Positions 33,462 to 41,224 of a stretch of 64,000 bases of DNA are shown piece by piece. Made by a program: the position numbers and the translations under genes. Numbering within the stretch: the stretch's first letter is position 1; the number at the start of each line of letters is the position of its first letter. The notes beneath the pieces were generated by a model, which saw only the letters and a program-made list of their open reading frames with translations, was not told where the DNA came from and did not search any database. This stretch comes from an uncultured Bacteroidales bacterium (GTDB taxonomy: Bacteria > Bacteroidota > Bacteroidia > Bacteroidales > Paludibacteraceae), in the NCBI GenBank assembly GCA_902799555.1, contig CADCBB010000011.1, positions 1-64,000 of the forward strand, written 5' to 3'.

Positions 33462-34792
33462 CCCGGATATTCAAAGTCACAGTTTCGCCATTCGGGATCG
33501 ATCTGCACGAACGTCGTTTTTTGCTTCTTGAGGATCCAATCATGAATAAACTCCGCGCTCAACTTCCGCTCCAGCCTCCCTTTTATCTCCTGAAAATCAT
33601 CGGTCAGGTTCGCACGATGGATATCCGTTTTTTTCTTCACCCGCACGATAGCACACACCTCGCGATTCTTGGTCTGATCCATCATCACAAACGGCTGCGA
33701 CACATCGCCTTCTTTCAAGTTATAGATCTGCTTCGCGATCTCGGGCGCCAGATCCTGGTACTCGAACCGACTGCTACCCGTATTGGGGTTGATCATCAGG
33801 CCGGCGTTCATCACCGTGTTCTTATCTTGCGAGAAACGGATAACCGCTTGCTCGAAAAGCAAACTATCGGCTATAATACGCTGCCTAATCGAATCCAGGC
33901 GTTGCAGCGCATTCACCTTATCCGTTGCGCTGATGCGCGGACGCATCAGGATGTGGCGGCAGTTGATACGCTCCCCTTTCTTCTCGATGAGTTGGATGAT
34001 ATGATAGCCGTACTCCGTCTGCACGATACGACTCACGCGCTTGGGGTCATTGAGGTTAAACGCCACATCTGCAAATTCCGGCACCAACTGGCCGCGACCG
34101 ACAAAGCCTAACTCACCGCCGCGTTTCGCACTCTCCGTGTCTTCCGAATACAGGCGCGCCAACATGCTAAAGTCCGCCTTCCCGCTCTGCACACGCTCCG
34201 TGAACTCACGCAGACGCGATTTGACACGCTCGGTCTCTTCCACCGGTACCGGAGGCTCAAAACTCAAGATCTGCACCTCTACCTGCGCCGGCATCATCGG
34301 CAGCGAATCCATCGGCAAAGCGTTATAATAACGGCGTATCTCGGCCGGCGTCGGTTTGATATCTGCCGTCAACTTTTGCTGCATCTGCTGGATGATCATC
34401 TGGTTGCGCACCGTCGTCATCATCTCCTCGCGGATCTCCGTACTCGTCTTACGGAAATATTCCTCCATCTTCTCTTTGCTACCGATCTGGTTGATGTAAT
34501 AGTTCAGACGCATATCCACCTGGTGACTCACACTCGATTCGTTCGCCTCCACCGAGTCAATGATCGCTTGATGCAGAAAAAGCTTCTGCACCGCCAGCTG
34601 CTCCGGGATCACACAATACGGATCGCCGTTGATCGGCTGCCCCTCATACTGCGCACGCAGACGCTCTTCCTCTACCTCGCTACGCAAGATAGCCTCGTCG
34701 CCTACCACCCAAATCACCTCATCGATAATGCCCTGCGCTTGTGCTGTGAGGGCGAAGAGGAATAATATACCTATTAGTTTTATCTTATTCAT
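33449..34792 (-). CDS. surA: SurA-like periplasmic peptidyl-prolyl isomerase
   Basis: A chaperone and parvulin isomerase for outer-membrane proteins. From the ATG at 34792 the signal peptide is MNKIKLIGILFLFALTAQAQ. An N-terminal SurA_N region (VIWVVGDEAILRSEVEEER) and two parvulin domains follow: the first with ARLYSEDTESAKRGGELGFVGRGQLVPEF, the second around ILMRPRISATDKVNAL and FSQDKNTVMNAGL (landmarks). About 447 residues, normal for the family. It overlaps both neighbours by 8-13 nt. Confidence 0.9.
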   Translation of the reverse strand: MNKIKLIGILFLFALTAQAQGIIDEVIWVVGDEAILRSEVEEERLRAQYEGQPINGDPYCVIPEQLAVQKLFLHQAIIDSVEANESSVSHQVDMRLNYYINQIGSKEKMEEYFRKTSTEIREEMMTTVRNQMIIQQMQQKLTADIKPTPAEIRRYYNALPMDSLPMMPAQVEVQILSFEPPVPVEETERVKSRLREFTERVQSGKADFSMLARLYSEDTESAKRGGELGFVGRGQLVPEFADVAFNLNDPKRVSRIVQTEYGYHIIQLIEKKGERINCRHILMRPRISATDKVNALQRLDSIRQRIIADSLLFEQAVIRFSQDKNTVMNAGLMINPNTGSSRFEYQDLAPEIAKQIYNLKEGDVSQPFVMMDQTKNREVCAIVRVKKKTDIHRANLTDDFQEIKGRLERKLSAEFIHDWILKKQKTTFVQIDPEWRNCDFEYPGWVH

Positions 34793-35618
34793 AGAATTTA
34801 ATTTTCTGATCTTGTATTGCTTCGTTATACAGTTTCTCACGTTCTTTATTCAAGAAATCCACCTGCCGTTCGTACAGCACGATCTTCTCTATCTCCGGTC
34901 GCGCGTACTCCATCGGCATCTGTTCGCCGCACAAGTGCTTCTCCGTCACCTGCAGCACATAGGTCTTCAGACTGTCCGTCACCTCGATCTGATTCTTGGC
35001 TTTCAGTTGGTTCTCCATCTCCGCGCGCTCTGCCGGTATATGCGCCAGCAGGTCTGTCGTCGTTAACCATTTATCGGCAAACAACTCATAGCCGCTTGCG
35101 TTCTGATAGGCATATTTCTCGATCTCGTCGAGTTTCTCCTTGGCCATCCATCCGCGTAACTTAGCGATATCCCGTGCATCTTTCGGTACCACTACCAAGA
35201 TGCCTTTGACGATGCTCTCGTCCAGCAGAAAACGGTTCGGCATCTGCTCGTACACCTGCGCCACCACCGAGTCCGGCACGGCCTTGGGCATATGCCGTTC
35301 TATCAACTGCTGCTCATATGCCTGCACATACAGCGCCCGACGGTATTCCTCCACCAATTTTTCGAGATCACTCTTCGTACGGGCTTTCGCTTTATCATAC
35401 TCCAAGACATCTTTGGTCCATTGACTTATATACTGCTGCACCATACGCAGGCTATCCTCCGAACTGAGCCCAACGGTCAACGAATCCAAGGTCGAACGAT
35501 ACAAATACTGCCCGTTCACCTCCACCGCTGCGCCTACTTTCTGCTGCTTCTCCAGCGCCGTACAACTACCCAACAAAAGGCCTGCCGCGATACATCCTAT
35601 GATTCCTATTTTTTTCAT
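34785..35618 (-). CDS. SurA/PrsA-N-like lipoprotein
   Basis: A 277-residue lipoprotein with lipobox LGSC (Cys19). The following AAVEVNGQYLYRSTLDSL and the helical arm rich in Lys/Glu resemble the N-terminal chaperone segment of SurA/PrsA-like proteins, but no complete parvulin domain is evident. It overlaps surA by 8 nt and is first in the operon, so it probably also handles outer-membrane clients. This role is inference from context. Confidence 0.72.
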   Translation of the reverse strand: MKKIGIIGCIAAGLLLGSCTALEKQQKVGAAVEVNGQYLYRSTLDSLTVGLSSEDSLRMVQQYISQWTKDVLEYDKAKARTKSDLEKLVEEYRRALYVQAYEQQLIERHMPKAVPDSVVAQVYEQMPNRFLLDESIVKGILVVVPKDARDIAKLRGWMAKEKLDEIEKYAYQNASGYELFADKWLTTTDLLAHIPAERAEMENQLKAKNQIEVTDSLKTYVLQVTEKHLCGEQMPMEYARPEIEKIVLYERQVDFLNKEREKLYNEAIQDQKIKFYE

Positions 35619-35637
35619 AATTCACACAAATCGGCTG

Positions 35638-35668
35638 CAAAGGTACAACAAAAAAATGACATATGCAA
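35638..35668 (-). promoter_or_regulatory. Promoter of the surA-dnaG operon
   Basis: Minus strand TACCTTTG (35645-35638), 20-nt spacer, TTG (35668-35666). The context TTGCATATGTCATTTTTTTG is nearly identical to the promoters at 46366 and 55310. Confidence 0.85.
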
Positions 35669-35714
35669 GCATATGCCATTCTTTTGGCGATTTTTTTCAA
35701 ATCGCTGCCGCCAT

Positions 35715-36104
35715 TTAGGCGTGCTCTTGGTCGTAGGCTTGACCTTCAACCATCCAATACCACGCTTTGAGGGTCTTCTTACCACCCGGCAGGTTCTTCT
35801 GCGCCATGAACGCAGCCTCATCCTCGGTGACGCGCATCAGATCAGCCTTGCGGGTCTTGATCGCAGCGGCTACTGCGGTGAAGCGTGCGCGAACTGCGAG
35901 CTCCTTGCTAGTCGGCTGAGTGGAACGTTCGTAGCGGTTCGCCTCAAACGAGTACACGCGCTGACAATTGGGGTTGGTCGTTGCAGCGACACGGTGCGTC
36001 GCTACCAAATAGTTTCCGTGACTGTGACCGTTCTGTTTCTTCGGTCGTTTCAATGCGCCCGAGATCGTCTCGATTCCCGCAGCGCCTACTTTCATTACTG
36101 CCAT
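35715..36104 (-). CDS. Uncharacterised 129-residue protein
   Basis: A basic protein opening MAVMKVGAAGIETISGALKR with a conserved-looking core HGNYLVATHRVAATTNPNCQRVY and an Ala-rich helix (ELAVRARFTAVAAAIKTRKADL), quoted as landmarks. I associate this composition with small proteins of unknown function in Bacteroidales accessory regions but cannot name a domain. No signal peptide or membrane helix is seen. It stands alone, with a heptad repeat in front. Confidence 0.65.
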   Translation of the reverse strand: MAVMKVGAAGIETISGALKRPKKQNGHSHGNYLVATHRVAATTNPNCQRVYSFEANRYERSTQPTSKELAVRARFTAVAAAIKTRKADLMRVTEDEAAFMAQKNLPGGKKTLKAWYWMVEGQAYDQEHA

Positions 36105-36120
36105 TTCTCTTTTCCTTTCT

Positions 36121-36161
36121 TAAAAATTGTTGGTTAATTGATAATTGTTAATTGTAAAAAT
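36121..36161. repeat. Heptad repeat upstream of the 35.7 kb gene
   Basis: Units resembling attgata, attgtta and attgtaa, continuous for about 40 nt. Confidence 0.65.
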
Positions 36162-36241
36162 GTTCTAAATCACCATCGGGTGCAAGTACTGGTTAAGTAA
36201 GGGGCAAGTACTATGCATTACCTACCCAAGAATGTTCCATT

Positions 36242-36457
36242 TCACCGTAGGAAGTTGGAGATCCGCTCCGTGGCGTCGTAGGACTCGGTGGTCTTGGTCT
36301 GGATCATGACGGCCGTGTCGCCCCGTTGGTAGTACTCACTCTTGTTGGTGATGGTCCGGACAACGTTGCAGGAACTGAGTCCGAAAGCCGCTCCGAGTGC
36401 GGTCAATGCCGCAATCAGCACGGAGATGACGATTTTGATGATTTTTGTTTTGGTCAT
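36242..36457 (-). CDS. Small lipoprotein of unknown function
   Basis: A 71-residue protein with a long hydrophobic signal and lipobox LSSC (Cys30), then NVVRTITNKSEYYQRGDTAV and TKTTESYDA (landmarks). Similar one-domain lipoproteins occur in Bacteroidales accessory loci. TATCTTTG on the minus strand (36491-36484) may be its promoter, although no -33 TTG is visible. The function is unknown. Confidence 0.6.
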   Translation of the reverse strand: MTKTKIIKIVISVLIAALTALGAAFGLSSCNVVRTITNKSEYYQRGDTAVMIQTKTTESYDATERISNFLR

Positions 36458-36501
36458 AATACGTTTGTTTTTAAATTCGACTGCAAAGATAATAGTAAAA
36501 C

Positions 36502-36837
36502 CTACTTTAGTGTTCCATCAGGAGTGAAAAATTTTTCGCAAAAATCATATTTTCTTCGTTTTTGTGCCTCTCGATAGAAGCAAACAAAGATATTATGAAA
36601 CCGTCCGGGTTTTAGGTGATGTTTCTCTACCACCTGCCTCCGTGCTTCACGCGCCGAAAGCCCCTTGTCCCTCGCCACAAAGTAGTCATCCACCACAGCT
36701 TGGTTCCTGACTTCAATCTCATGCCGTTTCTTCGACATCCGGAAATCATTCGCATCGCGCACCAAGTACGGAACATCATATAAAGGATAACTGACATCCG
36801 CATGGCGCCCACCTTTGTTTATTTCCTGAGATTTCAT
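36502..36837 (-). CDS. Uncharacterised basic protein
   Basis: About 111 residues from the ATG at 36837, which overlaps the upstream gene stop as ATGA. It is rich in Arg, Lys and His (MSKKRHEIEVRNQAVVDDYF, REARRQVVEKHHLKPGRF). The LSAREARRQVVEKHHL part could be a DNA-binding helix pair, but that is speculation. Part of the small-gene operon 38.3-36.5 kb. Confidence 0.55.
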   Translation of the reverse strand: MKSQEINKGGRHADVSYPLYDVPYLVRDANDFRMSKKRHEIEVRNQAVVDDYFVARDKGLSAREARRQVVEKHHLKPGRFHNIFVCFYREAQKRRKYDFCEKFFTPDGTLK

Positions 36838-37163
36838 CCTGGACCTCCTTTTACATAAATCACCTTGTTTCCCGTCGGATTCACCATCTTCCATCCGTCC
36901 CGCTCCTCCGTCGTGCCATACAGGGAGTAATAATCTGCATAAGACATCGTCTGTTGTCGCGGCGCCGATGAGTTCTTTTCTATAGCGAACTTAGGATTAT
37001 AATCAACAAATTCTTTTCTTTTCTTTTTCTCTTCTATTCTCGAATAAATATAGTCTTGTTTATCCGGAGAAAAAGATTCCCAAAGAATGCGACATTTGCC
37101 TTTTAGTTGCTCGTATTCCACTTTAGGTGCAAGTAGCGTCCATATATCATTAAAAGTCTTCAT
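36834..37163 (-). CDS. Uncharacterised 109-residue protein
   Basis: Opens MKTFNDIWTLLAPKVEYEQL, with a lysine-rich middle and a C-terminal MSYADYYSLYGTTEERDGWK. No domain was recognised. It is coupled by ATGA to the downstream basic protein gene, and a 70-nt T-rich spacer separates it from the upstream gene. The low codon bias and small size fit accessory DNA. Confidence 0.55.
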   Translation of the reverse strand: MKTFNDIWTLLAPKVEYEQLKGKCRILWESFSPDKQDYIYSRIEEKKKRKEFVDYNPKFAIEKNSSAPRQQTMSYADYYSLYGTTEERDGWKMVNPTGNKVIYVKGGPG

Positions 37164-37235
37164 AAGAATAGAATAGAATTTTTTTTCTTTATTCTTTTTT
37201 GCTTCTTTTTTCTGTTTCTTTTATGCTATTTTCTT

Positions 37236-37676
37236 TTAGTCGATGCACTTAACGGTGATGTCGTCACGTTCGGGGGTAATCTTCGGGTGCAATGCAGGGA
37301 AGGCGTCCATGATGGCTTTCATGGCCTTCGTGAGGACGGAAGATTGCTTCTTGTGCTCCTTCTGATCGAGTGCTTTCTTGCGATACTCGGCAGCATCTTT
37401 CGAGTTGTACTTCTTCGGATCGCCGATGAGGTCGTAGAACACATCTCGCTGACCTTCGTAGGTGTGACCTTCGTGGGTGAACTCACCGGAAGTGATACCT
37501 TGCTTAGCCATTTCCTCTTTGGCGAGGGCTTTAGCAGCGGGTGTGAGGGTTTTGATACGGTCTTCCGCGGACGCGATGAGTTGGCGGAGTGCGCGGGTTT
37601 CGACGAGAGCGTCGGCAGTATTCAGGTTAACGTCATTTGCCTCAATGAGGGCTTGTCTTAAATCTATAGCTTTCAT
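37236..37676 (-). CDS. Uncharacterised 146-residue protein
   Basis: From the ATG at 37676 the protein is charged and helical. Features include ALVETRALRQLIASAEDRI and a central FTHEGHTYEGQRDVFYDLIG, followed by a lysine-rich stretch. The arrangement resembles small structural or packaging proteins of phage-like elements, but there is no decisive match. Upstream an HNH nuclease gene ends 34 nt away. Confidence 0.55.
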   Translation of the reverse strand: MKAIDLRQALIEANDVNLNTADALVETRALRQLIASAEDRIKTLTPAAKALAKEEMAKQGITSGEFTHEGHTYEGQRDVFYDLIGDPKKYNSKDAAEYRKKALDQKEHKKQSSVLTKAMKAIMDAFPALHPKITPERDDITVKCID

Positions 37677-37710
37677 ATAAATTTCAAAAATTAAGCAAAT
37701 TGAACAAATT

Positions 37711-38322
37711 TTAACATTCACAATGATGGGTCATGTCGTACTCCATAGGATCGTGGGAGGGGTCGCGGTGGTACTGGGCAAGCATGGCTTTGAAATCGGG
37801 TTCGGGCATGGCATGCCAGCGGTCGAAATCGGACCGTTCGAAGATCTGGAGGTTACCGAGCAGTTCACGTAGGGCTTTTTGGCGTGCGTCATAGCGTTTG
37901 TGGTTGGCACGGGAGAGCCAGATGAGGTTAGATGCTCGGTTATCGAAGGTGACACCGTTGAGGTGGTGGCACTGGAAAGGACGACCCTCTTCGTCGGTTT
38001 GCTGTTCGCCAATCCATGCGAGTGCGACGGCGTGAGCGAGGTAGATGCCACCGAAGTGAACCATCTTGAAGTATCGCTGCACGCGATTGCCGTTGAAGCG
38101 GTTACAAGGGCATGTATCCACCGTAGGCACTTGCAGGCGGTAGATGGATTTGTAACCGCCATGCACGTGGTCGCGCAGGAGGATGTGGGAGTACGGTGCA
38201 CCATCGAAGGTGGTGTACAGGGGTCGGTTGCCGGTGCGTTTCATGTCAGGCACGCGGCGAATTTCGGTTCCATCCGGTAACCAGTCCTGGAGAGGATGGA
38301 GAAGGATTGTTGTTGTCGCCAT
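37711..38322 (-). CDS. HNH homing-type endonuclease
   Basis: A 203-residue protein with an HNH core CHHLNGVTFDNRASNLIWLS near residues 134-153, continuing RANHKRYDARQ. The N-terminal region (LHPLQDWLPDGTEIRRV and DHVHGGYKSIYRLQVP) is a NUMOD4-like binding module. Such nucleases are common in phage and mobile introns and nick or cut at specific sites. It is first in a small operon behind a promoter that carries two perfect palindromes. No integrase or portal genes accompany it here. Confidence 0.82.
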   Translation of the reverse strand: MATTTILLHPLQDWLPDGTEIRRVPDMKRTGNRPLYTTFDGAPYSHILLRDHVHGGYKSIYRLQVPTVDTCPCNRFNGNRVQRYFKMVHFGGIYLAHAVALAWIGEQQTDEEGRPFQCHHLNGVTFDNRASNLIWLSRANHKRYDARQKALRELLGNLQIFERSDFDRWHAMPEPDFKAMLAQYHRDPSHDPMEYDMTHHCEC

Positions 38323-38350
38323 TTTAATACGTTTTAATGGTTACTAAAAT

Positions 38351-38387
38351 GGCTACCGGTAGCCGTTGATTATCGTTCAACGTTGAA
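38351..38387. promoter_or_regulatory. Two perfect palindromes, candidate operators
   Basis: GGCTACCGGTAGCC (38351-38364) and TTCAACGTTGAA (38376-38387) lie between the -7 box and the HNH start codon. Position and symmetry fit dimeric repressor sites. No adjacent repressor was recognised. Confidence 0.5.
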
Positions 38388-38396
38388 ATTTCGGTG

Positions 38397-38425
38397 CAAA
38401 GGTATAAGAAAAAATGCAGCCACAA
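38397..38425 (-). promoter_or_regulatory. HNH operon promoter
   Basis: Minus strand TACCTTTG (38404-38397) with TTG at 38425-38423; the spacer is 18 nt, slightly short. Confidence 0.65.
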
Positions 38426-38501
38426 AAATGTTGACTGCATTTTGGTAATGAATGGTACCAAAGTGTGTTATTTTGGTATTAATCAGTGATTTTAGTTGGT
38501 A

Positions 38502-38915
38502 CTAATTGGTACTGAGTTTGTTGCGGTACTTAGTGAAGTTCCGCTGTTTGAACGGGAGGTGATAGTGATCGTCGAGAAGATGGTATAGTTCGGACGATTG
38601 GAGATTGGTCGTATCAAGATCGCCAAGGGCTTCGTTGGTGCGAATCGCTTTGATGAGGGAAGGCGCATGGATGGACGCGAGGCGGAGTCCGTCTTCGACG
38701 GATTGGGCACGTCCTTCGGCGTAGGCTTTGGGTGTGATACGGGAGAAGAGAGGAGTCTCCGGCCTGACGTTCGGAGCACTTGACAAAGATTCCGGTTTGG
38801 GCGATGCCGCGGAAGAAGAGATAATGATGATGGTGTGGTCGGAACAAGAGATTTGTTCGAGCAGTTGGGCGAGAAATGCTTTCGTGTCGGTGTTCTCATC
38901 AGAGAGAACGTTCAC
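38502..38915 (-). CDS. Uncharacterised 137-residue protein
   Basis: Opens MNVLSDENTDTKAFLAQLLE; the C-terminal third (SLIKAIRTNEALGDLD, LPFKQRNFTKYRNKL) is the most ordered part. It is chosen over an overlapping frame (38492-38899) because its composition is protein-like and a promoter with a 20-nt spacer lies about 75 nt upstream. No domain was recognised. Confidence 0.6.
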   Translation of the reverse strand: MNVLSDENTDTKAFLAQLLEQISCSDHTIIIISSSAASPKPESLSSAPNVRPETPLFSRITPKAYAEGRAQSVEDGLRLASIHAPSLIKAIRTNEALGDLDTTNLQSSELYHLLDDHYHLPFKQRNFTKYRNKLSTN

Positions 38916-38965
38916 ATTTTTTTAACATACGTGAATCAGTTTTAGTTGTTAGTAATAAATTAAAG

Positions 38966-38984
38966 TGGCATCCTTTGGATGCCA
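38966..38984. promoter_or_regulatory. Inverted repeat in the leader of the 38.9 kb gene
   Basis: TGGCATCC (38966-38973) and GGATGCCA (38977-38984) form a perfect 8-bp stem with a TTT loop, just after the -7 box. It could be an operator or an RNA hairpin. Confidence 0.5.
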
Positions 38985-38993
38985 AACGGGGCG

Positions 38994-39024
38994 CAAAATT
39001 ACAAAAAAAATCTGAAATCGGCAA
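38994..39024 (-). promoter_or_regulatory. Promoter of the 38.9 kb gene
   Basis: Minus strand TAATTTTG (39001-38994), 20-nt spacer, TTG (39024-39022). Confidence 0.75.
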
Positions 39025-39062
39025 GTTTATTGAGGGATTTTTATGAAACAATTCATAAATTT

Positions 39063-39093
39063 TTGCATATATGGAATTTTTTTTGTAATTTTG
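39063..39093 (+). promoter_or_regulatory. Promoter of the AlbA_2/ATPase gene
   Basis: TTG (39063-39065), 20 nt, TAATTTTG (39086-39093), 28 nt before the ATG. It is divergent from the promoter at 38994-39024. Confidence 0.8.
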
Positions 39094-39121
39094 CAGGCGA
39101 TTTTGAATAATTGAAGTTGAA

Positions 39122-40786
39122 ATGGAAGATTATTTGAGCATATACCATTCACTCATTACGCAAGTGGAGCATGAGGTGATAGAGTTTAAGACTGCCGAGA
39201 ATCAGTATGATAAGGATAAACTCGGTAAGTATTTCTCAGCTTTGAGTAATGAGGCCAATTTACGCAATATCGAGTTTGCGTGGATTGTGATGGGTGTGGA
39301 TAATAATCGGAAGCCGGTAGGTACATCCTTTTTGATGGATGAGGCCAAACGACAATTGCTCAAACATGAGATAGCGGTTAATACGACCAATGGTTTGACT
39401 TTCCGTGACATAGAGCCTATAGAAGTGGATGGAAACAGGGTATTGCTCTTTAAGATTCCTGCGGCACCAAAGAATACGGTTATCAAATGGAAGGGCATTG
39501 CTTACGGACGCAGCGGAGAGAGTCTAGAACCATTGTCGCAAGATAAGTTCGATGAGATTCGAAATCAGCGACCTTTGGACGATTGGTCGGCGCATGTGGT
39601 CGAAGATGCAACTATAAAGGGCGATTTGGATGAGTTAGCTTTGGCTAAAGCGCGTATTATGTACAAGAAAGTGCACGATCGGACACCTGCTGAATTGGTT
39701 GATGGATGGACGGTTGAAGAGTTCTTGACGCATAGCGGATTGCTGAATAAGGGAAAGGTGACGCGTGCGGCGATGTTGCTGTTGGGTAAGAGCGAGTCTG
39801 CCTATAAGTTATCCCCGGCCGTTCCACAAATCACATGGACGTTGCTCAATGAAGTTGGACGGAAGATAGACTATCAACATTTTACTATACCATATATCAT
39901 CACAGTGGATGAGATATTGGGCAAGATTCGCAATTTGACCATGCGCGAGATGCCGGGAGGGACACTCTTTCCGGATAAGTTGATGCAGTACGATGATTTT
40001 GTAATCCGAGAGGTGTTGCATAATGCGATAGCGCACCAGGATTATACGCTTCGCCAGCGCATTAATTTCATGGAAGCGCCGGATTACTTGTATTATTCGA
40101 ATGCGGGTACGTTCTTCCCGGGTACGATTGAAGATGCGTTGGAGGTGAACAAACAGCAAAAATTCTACCGCAATGAGAGTTTGTGCAAGGGAATGGTGAA
40201 CTTCAACATGATTGATACGGTTAGTAGCGGTATTCAAACGATTTTTTATAAGCAGATGGAGCGTCATTTTCCGATGCCTGACTATGAGATTAATGGCGAT
40301 GTGCCGGAGGTAAATGTGAAAATCTACGGGCGCGTAATTGACGAGCGGTATGTGGAATTGCTGAAGCGTGAGACGACGCTGTCTCTGAAGGAGTGCCTGT
40401 GGTTGGATGCTGTTCAGAAGAAGCGCCCGATCACGGAAGAGGCACTGAATATTCTGAGGAGTAAGAAGTTAATTGAGGGTCGTAAGCCGAATTTTATTAT
40501 ATCGCAAGTGGTTGCACAGAAGACGAAGCAGGTACCGGAATATACGAAACAAAAAGGATTGGATAAGAAGAAACTTTTGACGATGCTTCAGCAAGTGGTT
40601 GAGAATGCCGGTGAGGCTGGTATTAAGTTGAATGATATCTATGAGTATATGGAAGTGACGTTGCCGGCTGGGAAGAGCATGGGGGAAAAGAAACGGCAGT
40701 TGCGATATTTGCTGAATCTATTGAAAGATGATGGAATTGTTTCCCGCGAAGGAATGAGATGGATATTTGTAATGGATACTCAATAG
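39122..40786 (+). CDS. AlbA_2 (Schlafen-like) and RecG-type ATPase-domain protein
   Basis: A 554-residue protein of the COG2865 group. The N-terminal half holds an AlbA_2/Schlafen domain: VEHEVIEFKTAENQYDKDKLG and AWIVMGVDNNRKPVGT, then KIPAAPKNTVIKWKGIAYGR (landmarks). The middle carries an HATPase-like box, VIREVLHNAIAHQDYT, followed by LYYSNAGTFFPGTI. The C-terminus is a winged-helix-like region. Such proteins are often described as transcriptional regulators or defence-associated nucleic-acid-binding proteins; the exact role is not established. It lies next to an MmeI-type restriction enzyme gene, so a defence role is possible. An 11-nt phased repeat starts 5 nt after its stop. Confidence 0.82.
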   Translation: MEDYLSIYHSLITQVEHEVIEFKTAENQYDKDKLGKYFSALSNEANLRNIEFAWIVMGVDNNRKPVGTSFLMDEAKRQLLKHEIAVNTTNGLTFRDIEPIEVDGNRVLLFKIPAAPKNTVIKWKGIAYGRSGESLEPLSQDKFDEIRNQRPLDDWSAHVVEDATIKGDLDELALAKARIMYKKVHDRTPAELVDGWTVEEFLTHSGLLNKGKVTRAAMLLLGKSESAYKLSPAVPQITWTLLNEVGRKIDYQHFTIPYIITVDEILGKIRNLTMREMPGGTLFPDKLMQYDDFVIREVLHNAIAHQDYTLRQRINFMEAPDYLYYSNAGTFFPGTIEDALEVNKQQKFYRNESLCKGMVNFNMIDTVSSGIQTIFYKQMERHFPMPDYEINGDVPEVNVKIYGRVIDERYVELLKRETTLSLKECLWLDAVQKKRPITEEALNILRSKKLIEGRKPNFIISQVVAQKTKQVPEYTKQKGLDKKKLLTMLQQVVENAGEAGIKLNDIYEYMEVTLPAGKSMGEKKRQLRYLLNLLKDDGIVSREGMRWIFVMDTQ

Positions 40787-40790
40787 ATAT

Positions 40791-40910
40791 TTTGTCGCTT
40801 TTTTGTCGCTTTTTTGTCGCAATTTTGTCGCTTTTTTGTTACAATTTTGGCTAGTTTTTGGTTACTTTTGGCGATTATTTAGGTAAATTTTAGGTAAATT
40901 TTGTCGATTT
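40791..40910. repeat. 11-nt phased T-tract array
   Basis: Eleven consecutive units (tttgtcgcttt, tttgtcgcaat, tttgttacaat, tttggctagtt, tttaggtaaat and similar) keep TTT in phase every 11 nt apart from one 10-nt unit. Helically phased T-tracts should bend the DNA. It occupies the first part of the 438-nt gap 40787-41224. Confidence 0.85.
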
Positions 40911-41057
40911 TGAGATCACAATTTGTGATGTTGAAAATATCGTCCCATCCATGACGTAAAACCGGATCGCAGAGAAGTGTCTCTGTGGACATATTGAATA
41001 TTAATTAGCGTTTGCTATTTATTCGAGATTTCTGAGAAATTTGGCCGTTTTAAAGAA

Positions 41058-41179
41058 CATCTTACGTCGAATAAGTTCGAAACGCCTGCGCTCGGCGTGG
41101 GTGGAACTTATGTAAGATGGGTTAGGCCAAATACCTTCAGAATCATAAGCGAAACCCTCGCTTTTTGTTATAGGTATTT
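41058..41179. other. Two large stem-loops in the MmeI gene leader
   Basis: CATCTTAC+ATAAGTTC (41058-41078, with GTCGA bulged) pairs with GAACTTAT+GTAAGATG (41104-41119), enclosing a smaller CGCC/GGCG hairpin. A second stem AAATACC 41129-41135 with GGTATTT 41173-41179 encloses AAGCGA 41147-41152 with TCGCTT 41158-41163. Their order suggests a structured leader RNA or a small palindromic element. No protein is convincing here. Confidence 0.55.
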
Positions 41180-41198
41180 GACCTCCCGTCTCTCGATA

Positions 41199-41224
41199 GG
41201 TAGCGAACATAAACAAACGCTACC
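41199..41224 (+). promoter_or_regulatory. Hairpin directly before the MmeI start codon
   Basis: GGTAGCG (41199-41205) pairs with CGCTACC (41218-41224), placing the 3' arm next to the ATG at 41225. It may limit ribosome access. Confidence 0.5.

Noticed and set aside
38492-38899. Alternative overlapping frame to the 38.9 kb gene
   Set aside because: The product is rich in Ser, Thr, Pro and Arg, like a shadow frame; 38502-38915 is more protein-like.
40791-40910. CRISPR array
   Set aside because: Units are 11 nt without spacers, and no cas genes are nearby. The heptad arrays are likewise direct tandem units without spacers.
41019-41216. 65-codon minus-strand ORF in the gap before the MmeI gene
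   Set aside because: The region is explained by stem-loops, the peptide has no recognisable domain, and no promoter was found for it. Not excluded, but unsupported.
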